Source: Streptomyces sp. NRRL WC-3618
GTDB taxonomy: Bacteria > Actinomycetota > Actinomycetes > Streptomycetales > Streptomycetaceae
NCBI RefSeq assembly: GCF_001280005.1
Contig: NZ_LGDW01000054.1
Span: 1-38,770 of the forward strand
Length of the DNA stretch: 38,770 nucleotides
Reading direction: 5' to 3'
In this document: positions 33,418-38,770 of the stretch, one piece after another
Position numbering within the stretch: the stretch's first letter is position 1
How the letters are laid out: every line of letters begins with the position of its first letter
Made by a program: the position numbers and the translations under genes
Notes under the pieces: model-generated
The model's database searches: none
Told to the model about the DNA's origin: nothing
The model's input: the letters and a program-made list of their open reading frames with translations, nothing else

Positions 33418-34515
33418 ATGAATCGACGGAAGCTACTGGGCTCGGTGACAGCCGGTGCCGGTGCGTCACTGTTACCCGGGAACGCCACAGCGGTCGGAAG
33501 CGCCACGGCGGCCGAGGGTGAACTGGCCGCGCGGGTGCGGCGATACCTGGACCGCGCACTGGCCGCCGGCAGCCCGAGCGCGGTGTGCGGAGTCATCCGC
33601 GGCGGACACGGATACGCGGCCGGCGCAGCCCAGGACGGCCCCACACCGGGCGGCAGGACGGTGTTCCAGCTCGGCTCGATCGGCAAGACCCTCACCACCA
33701 CCGCTCTCGCGCGCGCCGTGTGTTCGGGCACGGCCCGCCTCGACGCGCCGCTCGTTCTGCCCCCCGCGTTCCGCATCCCGCGCAAGGGCCCTCGGCCGAT
33801 CACCCTGGTCGACCTGGCGACCCACACCTCCGGTCTGCCCTCACTGCCTCCGAATCTCCTGGCGGAAGCGGACCCCTACGACCCGTACGCGCACTACACG
33901 CTGGACGACCTGGCCGTCGGCCTGGCCGAGACGACGCTGAGCGCCGAGCCGGGCAGCACCTACGAGTACTCGAACCTCGGGTCGGGACTGCTCGGACAGT
34001 CGCTGGCCTTCGACGACGTGCCCGCGATGCTGGAGCGCGACGTGACCCGGCCGCTGCGCCTGCCCGACACGACGACGACCCTCAGGCCGGACATGGCCTC
34101 CCGCAAGGCCGTCGGTCATCTCGACGGGGATCCCGTCCCCGACTGGCACGACCACGTCCTCACCGCCGCGGGCACCTCCATCTACAGCACCGCCGACGAC
34201 ATGCTCCGCTATCTCGGCGCACAACTGCGCCCGGAACGCTCGCCGTTGCGGGACGCGATCGAACTGACCCAGCGCCCCCACTTCACCGTCGACGAGAACC
34301 TGCGGCTCGGGCTCGGCTGGCATCTCAGCGCGCTGTCCGACGGCCGGACCATGACCTGGCACAACGGCGGCACCGGCGGATTCAGTACCTGTGCGGCGTT
34401 CAGCCGGCAGAGCATGACGGCGGTGGTGATGATGGTGAACACCGCAAGCGAGGAGTCCGACACCGAGCCCCGCCCTGTCGACGCGCTGACCTTCGCCCTG
34501 CTCGAAGAACTCTGA
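33418..34515 (+). CDS. Exported serine hydrolase of the class C beta-lactamase/D-alanyl-D-alanine carboxypeptidase family
   Basis: A 365-aa protein. The N-terminus (MNRRKLLGSVTAGAGASLLP) has a twin-arginine start and a weak hydrophobic core, suggesting Tat export. Catalytic motifs are S87-I-G-K90 (SxxK), Y184-S-N186 (YxN) and a C-terminal HNGGTGG (HxG). The family cleaves D-Ala peptides, esters or beta-lactams; the true substrate is unknown. Codon 19 is TTA (33472-33474), so expression should need the bldA tRNA. GAGGAG lies 7 nt before ATG 33418. It stands between two acyl-CoA units but has no operator box of its own. Confidence 0.9.
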   Translation: MNRRKLLGSVTAGAGASLLPGNATAVGSATAAEGELAARVRRYLDRALAAGSPSAVCGVIRGGHGYAAGAAQDGPTPGGRTVFQLGSIGKTLTTTALARAVCSGTARLDAPLVLPPAFRIPRKGPRPITLVDLATHTSGLPSLPPNLLAEADPYDPYAHYTLDDLAVGLAETTLSAEPGSTYEYSNLGSGLLGQSLAFDDVPAMLERDVTRPLRLPDTTTTLRPDMASRKAVGHLDGDPVPDWHDHVLTAAGTSIYSTADDMLRYLGAQLRPERSPLRDAIELTQRPHFTVDENLRLGLGWHLSALSDGRTMTWHNGGTGGFSTCAAFSRQSMTAVVMMVNTASEESDTEPRPVDALTFALLEEL

Positions 34516-34562
34516 CGACCACAACCATCGGTCGTCCGACTTTGCTCCTCGCACAGCCATTC

Positions 34563-34577
34563 CTGACGGAGTGTCAG
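34563..34577. promoter_or_regulatory. Operator box 4 (CTGACG-N3-CGTCAG family)
   Basis: CTGACGGAGTGTCAG, 11 of 12 arm positions match. It lies 90 bp upstream of the acyl-CoA synthetase start. Confidence 0.6.
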
Positions 34578-34598
34578 TTCAGTAACCTGAGAAGTAAC

Positions 34599-34613
34599 CT
34601 GACACTGCGTCAG
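34599..34613. promoter_or_regulatory. Operator box 5 (CTGACG-N3-CGTCAG family)
   Basis: CTGACACTGCGTCAG, 10 of 12 arm positions match. Its centre is 36 bp from that of box 4; between them a 12-bp direct repeat (AGTAACCTGAGA/AGTAACCTGACA, 34581-34604) runs into it. Three GCTGTCACG copies follow at 34621-34650. Confidence 0.6.
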
Positions 34614-34667
34614 TTTATTGGCTGTCACGAAGCTGTCACGAGCTGTCACAGAGGAGCGGGCGGACCG

Positions 34668-36932
34668 ATGCTTGGATCAACCCACGGCACCCTCACCACC
34701 ACCTCCCGTCGGGCCCGGGTCATCGCCTGCGGCGAGCAGCCCTCGCCGGTCGTGCACGGCAGGCCCGCCGACGTCGACGATCTCGACGTCAGCGGCCGGC
34801 CGCTGTACGCCGGCGTGCCCGACCTCGACCGCTTCTTCCGGCCCCAGTCCCTGGCGGTGATCGGTGCCTCGGACGCCGAGGGGCGGCCGAACACCGGTAT
34901 CACCCGGCAGTTGCTGGCGTGGGCCGAGCGGGTCGGTGCCCGGCTGCACCCGGTGCACCCGACCCGCGAGGCCGTCTTCGGCATCCCCTGCTTCCCCTCC
35001 GTCGCGGACCTGCCCGAGCAGGTCGATCTCGCCGTGCTGCTGGTCGCCGATCCCCTTCCCCTGGTCGAGCAACTCGCCGAGGCCAAGGTGAGGTTCGCCG
35101 TCGCCTTCGCCTCCGGGTTCGCGGAGACGGGCGAGGCGGGAGCGGAGGCACAGGCCCGTCTGTCCGCCGCCGTCCGCCGCTCCGGCCTGCGTCTCCTCGG
35201 CCCGAACACCAACCTCAACGCCTTCGAGAACTTCCGCGAAGACCTCGACGGCCCCGCGATCGCCCTGATCACCCAGTCCGGCCACCAGGGCCGCCCGGTG
35301 TTCGCCCTCCAGGAACTCGGCATCCGCCTCTCCCACTGGGCCCCCACCGGCAACGAGGCCGATCTGGAGACCGCCGACTTCATCTCCTACTTCTCCGAGC
35401 GCCCCGAGGTGGGCGCCATCGCCTGCTACGTCGAGGGCCTCAAGGACGGCCGTTCCTTTCTCCTCGCGGCCGACCGGGCCGCCCGGCGCGGAGTACCGGT
35501 CGTCGCGGTCAAGGTGGGCCGCACGGAGACCGGCGCCCGCACCGCCGCCTCCCACACCGGCAAGCTGACCGGCGCCGACACGGTGGTGGACGCGGCGATG
35601 CGGCAGTACGGCGTGATCCGCGTCGACGGTCTCGACCAACTCCAGGACACCTCAGCCCTGTTGGCCCGCGCCCGCCGTCCTCTCGCCGACGGGGTCGCCG
35701 TCTATTCGATCTCGGGCGGCACGGGCGCGCACTTCGCGGACCTGGCGACGGAGGCCGGGCTGAACCTGCCGCAGCTGTCCGCCGCCAAGCAGGCGGAGCT
35801 GCACGAGTGGATACCCGACTACCTGAACGTGGCCAACCCGGTCGACAGCGGCGGGCATCCGGTCGGCGACTGGCGCGGCCGGAAGATCATCGACGCGATC
35901 CTCGCCGACCCGGCGGTGGGCGTCCTGGTCTGCCCCATCACCGGCCCCTTCCCCCCGATGAGCGACAAGCTCGCGCAGGACCTCGTGGACGCGGCCGAGC
36001 AGACGGACAAGCTGGTGTGCGTGATCTGGGGATCGCCGGTCGGCACGGAGTCGGCGTACCGCGAGACGCTGCTCGGGTCCTCCCGGGTGGCGACGTTCCG
36101 TACCTTCGCGAACTGCGTGACCGCCGTGCGCGCCCATCTCGACCACGCCCGGTTCACCGCCTCGTACCGCTCGCCCTTCGACGAGGCCCCGCGCACCCCC
36201 TCGCCCAGTTTCCGCAAGGCGCGTGCGCTGATGCGGCCGGGCGAGGCGCTGAGCGAGCACGCCGCGAAGCTGCTGCTGCGCGCGTACGGAATCCGGGTGC
36301 CGCGCGAGCAGTTGGTGACCAGCGCTGCGGCGGCCGTGCGGGCGGCGGGCCTGGTGGGCTACCCGGTGGTGATGAAGGCGTCGGGCGGCCAGATCGCGCA
36401 CAAGACGGAACTCGGGCTGGTGAAGATCGAGCTGACCTCGGCCAGCCAGGTCCGCGACGCCTATCGCGAGCTGACCGACATCGCCCGCTACGAGGGCGTG
36501 GACCTGGACGGCGTACTCGTGTGCCAGATGGTCGAGCGGGGCGTCGAGATGGTCGTCGGCGTCACGCACGACGACCTGTTCGGCCCGACGGTGACGGTGG
36601 GGCTCGGGGGCGTGCTCGTGGAGGTGCTGCGGGACACCGCCGTACGCGTGCCGCCCTTCGGTGAGGAGCAGGCGCGGGACATGCTGACCGAGCTGCGCGG
36701 GCGTCCCCTCCTCGACGGTGTCCGGGGGCGCCCCCCGGCCGACCTGGACGCGCTCGTCGAGGTCGTCCTGCGGGTGCAGCGCATGGCGCTGGAACTCGGG
36801 GACGAGCTGGCGGAGCTCGACATCAACCCGCTGATGGTGCTGCCCAGGGGGCAGGGAGCGGTGGCGCTGGACGCGCTGGCGGTGTGCGGCCCAGGTCCGG
36901 AGAACCAGGACGTGAACCAGCAGCCGCTGTAG
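34668..36932 (+). CDS. NDP-forming acyl-CoA synthetase (acetate-CoA ligase ADP-forming family)
   Basis: A 754-aa fused alpha-beta enzyme. Residues ~40-165 form the CoA-binding Rossmann domain (FFRPQSLAVIGASDAEGRPN, HPVHPTREAVFGIPC), ~165-470 the two succinyl-CoA-ligase-like domains with ALITQSGHQGRPV and the conserved SHTGKLTGAD His near 296, and ~525-740 the ATP-grasp domain (LSEHAAKLLLRAYGIRVPRE, YPVVMKASGGQIAHKTELGL, ELAELDINPLMVLP). It makes an acyl-CoA from a carboxylic acid with ATP or GTP. ATG 34668 follows GAGGAG at ~12 nt. Two operator boxes precede it. It heads an apparent operon with the crotonase gene 46 bp downstream. Confidence 0.9.
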   Translation: MLGSTHGTLTTTSRRARVIACGEQPSPVVHGRPADVDDLDVSGRPLYAGVPDLDRFFRPQSLAVIGASDAEGRPNTGITRQLLAWAERVGARLHPVHPTREAVFGIPCFPSVADLPEQVDLAVLLVADPLPLVEQLAEAKVRFAVAFASGFAETGEAGAEAQARLSAAVRRSGLRLLGPNTNLNAFENFREDLDGPAIALITQSGHQGRPVFALQELGIRLSHWAPTGNEADLETADFISYFSERPEVGAIACYVEGLKDGRSFLLAADRAARRGVPVVAVKVGRTETGARTAASHTGKLTGADTVVDAAMRQYGVIRVDGLDQLQDTSALLARARRPLADGVAVYSISGGTGAHFADLATEAGLNLPQLSAAKQAELHEWIPDYLNVANPVDSGGHPVGDWRGRKIIDAILADPAVGVLVCPITGPFPPMSDKLAQDLVDAAEQTDKLVCVIWGSPVGTESAYRETLLGSSRVATFRTFANCVTAVRAHLDHARFTASYRSPFDEAPRTPSPSFRKARALMRPGEALSEHAAKLLLRAYGIRVPREQLVTSAAAAVRAAGLVGYPVVMKASGGQIAHKTELGLVKIELTSASQVRDAYRELTDIARYEGVDLDGVLVCQMVERGVEMVVGVTHDDLFGPTVTVGLGGVLVEVLRDTAVRVPPFGEEQARDMLTELRGRPLLDGVRGRPPADLDALVEVVLRVQRMALELGDELAELDINPLMVLPRGQGAVALDALAVCGPGPENQDVNQQPL

Positions 36933-36949
36933 CCGCTGTAGCCGCTGTA
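36923..36949 (+). repeat. Three 9-bp repeats over the stop codon of the acyl-CoA synthetase
   Basis: GCCGCTGTA is repeated three times (36923, 36932, 36941), giving three in-frame TAG codons in a row. Slippage is the likely cause; the effect is a triple stop. Confidence 0.8.
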
Positions 36950-36978
36950 GCCGCCACAAGAAACGGAGCAGCACTCCC

Positions 36979-37842
36979 ATGACTTCCTCCCCCGAAGAGT
37001 CCAGCACGCCGGAAATCCCGGAAGAGCCGGAAAAATCCGCTGATGCGTCTGAGTCATTGGTACTGCACGCCACTGACAATCACGTCTCGTGGATCACCCT
37101 CAACCGCCCCGAAACCCTCAACGCCATCACCCCTGACCAGCGAGAACGCCTGATCCAATTTTTTTCGGACGCGTCCGCCGACCCCGCCGTACGAGCCGTC
37201 GTCCTCACCGGGACCGGCCGCGGCTTCTGCGCGGGCGCGGACCTGCGAGGTGGTGCCGGACAGGCCGACGGGGAACGGGTTGCCGGTGACGTGGCCCGGG
37301 TCATCCGGCTCGGCGCGCAACGGCTGATCGCCGCCGTCCTGGACTGCGAGAAGCCGGTCATCGCCGCCGTGAACGGCACGGCGGCCGGCCTCGGCGCCCA
37401 CCTGGCCCTCGCCTGCGACCTGGTCCTGGCCGCCGAACAGGCGCGGTTCATCGAGGTGTTCGTACGGCGCGGACTCGTCCCCGACGGCGGCGGGGCGTAT
37501 CTCCTCCCCCGGCTGGTCGGCCCACAGCGCGCGAAGGAACTGATGTTCTTCGGCGACGCGCTCACCGCCCCGGACGCCGAGCGCCTGGGCCTGGTCAACC
37601 GGGTCGTCCCGGCCGACGACCTCCACAAGACGGCCCGCGAGTGGGCGGAACGCCTGGCCGCCGGCCCGACCCGCGCCCTCGCCCTGACCAAGCAACTGGT
37701 CAACGCCTCTCTCGACTCCGACCGCGCCACCGCCTTCGCCGCCGAGGCCACCGCCCAGGAGATCAACATGACGACGTCGGACGCGCGGGAAGGTGTGGCG
37801 AGCTTCGTGGAGCGGCGGAGCCCGCGCTACAGCGGTAGTTGA
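36979..37842 (+). CDS. Crotonase-family protein, PaaG/enoyl-CoA-isomerase-like
   Basis: A 287-aa crotonase-fold enzyme with an acidic, disordered 25-residue N-terminus. The oxyanion-hole segments are GFCAGADLRG and NGTAAGLGAHLALACD. The two hydratase glutamates are not in place: the first position is His141 and the second a Phe, whereas Asp169 in GLVPDGGGAYLLPRLVG matches the single catalytic acid of PaaG and delta3-delta2-enoyl-CoA isomerases. It is therefore more likely a double-bond or ring isomerase than a hydratase. It has a GGAG site 12 nt before ATG 36979 and lies in the acyl-CoA synthetase operon. Confidence 0.9.
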   Translation: MTSSPEESSTPEIPEEPEKSADASESLVLHATDNHVSWITLNRPETLNAITPDQRERLIQFFSDASADPAVRAVVLTGTGRGFCAGADLRGGAGQADGERVAGDVARVIRLGAQRLIAAVLDCEKPVIAAVNGTAAGLGAHLALACDLVLAAEQARFIEVFVRRGLVPDGGGAYLLPRLVGPQRAKELMFFGDALTAPDAERLGLVNRVVPADDLHKTAREWAERLAAGPTRALALTKQLVNASLDSDRATAFAAEATAQEINMTTSDAREGVASFVERRSPRYSGS

Positions 37843-37873
37843 CCCGTCTTGATTGCCCTATGGGGCTTCACTT

Positions 37874-37888
37874 CTGACGTTCCGTCAG
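37874..37888. promoter_or_regulatory. Operator box 6, perfect CTGACG-N3-CGTCAG
   Basis: CTGACGTTCCGTCAG, both arms exact. It lies in the 50-bp gap between the crotonase stop and the flavin reductase start, so this gene has its own regulated promoter. Confidence 0.65.
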
Positions 37889-37893
37889 CTCCA

Positions 37894-38523
37894 ATGGAGG
37901 GCATGCTGGGACAAGCGGGAATGGCGGCGGCTGCCGTCCGGTATCTCAGGTCGACCGGAGCACCAACAGTGGCACCCACCGTCGAGGGCCCCGTCGAAGC
38001 GCTGCCCCGGCCGGACTTACGGGCGGTCGGCGAGGACGAGCGGGCACCCGTCGCCCCGGCCGAATTCCGGCGCGTACTGGGCAACTTCGCCACCGGCGTC
38101 ACCGTCATCACCGCCCCGGCCGCCGAAGGCGAGACCTCACCCGCCGGCTTCGCCTGCCAGTCCTTCGCCGCCCTCTCCCTCGACCCGCCGCTCGTCGTCT
38201 TCATGGTCGGCCGTACGTCGAGGACCTGGCCGTTCATCGCCCGCGCGGGCGTCTTCTGCGTCAACGTACTGGGCGCCGAGCAGGGCGAGTTGTGCCGCGG
38301 GTTCGCGAGGAGCGGTACGGACAAGTTCGCGGGCGTCGAGTACGACGCGGCCCCGGTCTCCGGCTCGCCGCGCCTCACGGGCACCGCCGCCTGGGTCGAC
38401 TGCGCGATCCAGGCGGTGCACACGGGAGGCGACCACTTGATCGTCGTAGGTCGGGTGGAGGCGCTGGGGGCAGGCGACGGGGACACCGCTCCCCTGGTGT
38501 TCCACAAGGGACGTTTCGTCTGA
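37894..38523 (+). CDS. Flavin reductase (NADH:FMN/FAD oxidoreductase, HpaC/HsaB-like)
   Basis: A 209-aa flavoprotein. The split-barrel domain from ~55 shows FRRVLGNFATGVTVITAPAA, FACQSFAALSLDPPLVVFMV, SRTWPFIARAGVFCVNVLG and DHLIVVGRVEAL, typical of the small component that supplies reduced flavin to two-component monooxygenases. No matching large component is in the window. The operator at 37874-37888 places the start after it; ATG 37894, 37903 or 37921 are all possible and none has an ideal ribosome binding site. One Leu codon is TTA (38017-38019), predicting bldA dependence. Confidence 0.87.
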   Translation: MEGMLGQAGMAAAAVRYLRSTGAPTVAPTVEGPVEALPRPDLRAVGEDERAPVAPAEFRRVLGNFATGVTVITAPAAEGETSPAGFACQSFAALSLDPPLVVFMVGRTSRTWPFIARAGVFCVNVLGAEQGELCRGFARSGTDKFAGVEYDAAPVSGSPRLTGTAAWVDCAIQAVHTGGDHLIVVGRVEALGAGDGDTAPLVFHKGRFV

Positions 38524-38696
38524 TCGACGCCGGTCTCCTCCCCCGTTCGGCTCGGGGCCGGCGCAAAGGCCGCCTGCGGCACCGTTCACGGCCATCGCCC
38601 TGAACATCGAGCGCTTCCAGCGGCCTGACGCCGACACGTTCCGCGTCTCGTGGTCGACCAGGACGAGGCCGCCACCGACCGGGTTCTGCACGTGCG

Positions 38697-38729
38697 GCGG
38701 CGGGCTCGGTCCTGCACCGAGCCCGCCGC
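38697..38729. terminator. Strong hairpin at the right end of the window
   Basis: A perfect 14-bp stem (GCGGCGGGCTCGGT with ACCGAGCCCGCCGC) around a 5-nt loop. It lies 173 bp past the flavin reductase stop and may end that operon or a gene outside the window. No ORF in 38524-38770 is convincing. Confidence 0.65.
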
Positions 38730-38770
38730 TCCCACTCCACCTGTTCCTGATCGCTCGCTGTGACGCTCAC

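Noticed and set aside
33285..33420. Minus-strand peptide with a poly-Ser run
   Set aside because: The run is the antisense of the (GACGAG)4 repeat and there is no start signal.
33585..34667. 360-residue N-terminal extension of the acyl-CoA synthetase frame
   Set aside because: It overlaps the intact serine hydrolase gene in another frame and the operator region; the family homology starts after ATG 34668.
38524..38696. Transposase-like or other fragment at the right edge
   Set aside because: No frame showed a recognisable family; the short ORFs have no start signal and inconsistent codon bias.

Overview
The window is high-GC DNA with strong third-position GC bias, GTG as well as ATG starts, GGAGG-type ribosome binding sites, rare TTA codons and gene families typical of mycelial actinobacteria: DUF397/XRE pairs, an AfsR-like regulator, Ser/Thr kinases and LAXTG-like sorting tails. 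It is almost certainly a Streptomyces chromosome or a close relative. No tRNA, rRNA or CRISPR array was seen.

Left part (1-9.7 kb, accessory in character): the proline-rich tail of an upstream gene; a surface protein built from an ice-binding-like (DUF3494) head, a collagen-like stalk and a C-terminal anchor, with a long structured 5' leader; a small charged protein; a stand-alone MurG-like glycosyltransferase; an anti-sigma-type ATPase divergent from a decapitated XRE/DUF5753 gene plus DUF397; a Fic protein; and an IS200/IS605-type element (tnpA and tnpB divergent). Pieces of what looks like one TetR gene lie on both sides of the element. Remnants of a low-molecular-weight phosphatase (3.5 kb) and a HigA-like antitoxin (22.6 kb) add to the picture of gene decay.

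Middle (9.7-31 kb): an AfsR-like regulator converges on, and overlaps, a DrrAB-like ABC exporter whose promoter carries 11-bp direct repeats. Then come a Ser/Thr kinase with a PQQ-type propeller, a two-domain VOC protein and a TetR regulator. Next are a Ddn-like protein and an acyl-CoA dehydrogenase, divergent from an SCP2-thiolase/lipid-transfer-type enzyme. These are followed by furA divergent from katG, a second XRE/DUF397 set, a two-component system facing a small secreted protein, and a PdxH-like oxidase.

Right part (30.7-38.8 kb): GNAT and DUF35 genes, a flavin monooxygenase, a Tat-like serine hydrolase, an NDP-forming acyl-CoA synthetase, a PaaG-like crotonase and a flavin reductase.

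The most interesting signal is a shared inverted repeat, CTGACG-N3-CGTCAG. It occurs six times and only upstream of the acyl-CoA genes: acyl-CoA dehydrogenase/thiolase, DUF35, acyl-CoA synthetase and flavin reductase. This ties genes spread over 17 kb into one probable TetR-controlled regulon. The gene content (dehydrogenase, aldolase-like thiolase plus DUF35, CoA ligase, double-bond isomerase, flavin reductase, perhaps the monooxygenase) suggests degradation of a branched or cyclic lipid, steroid-like or terpenoid acid. The substrate cannot be read from sequence. The local TetR gene at 18.4 kb is the natural candidate regulator.
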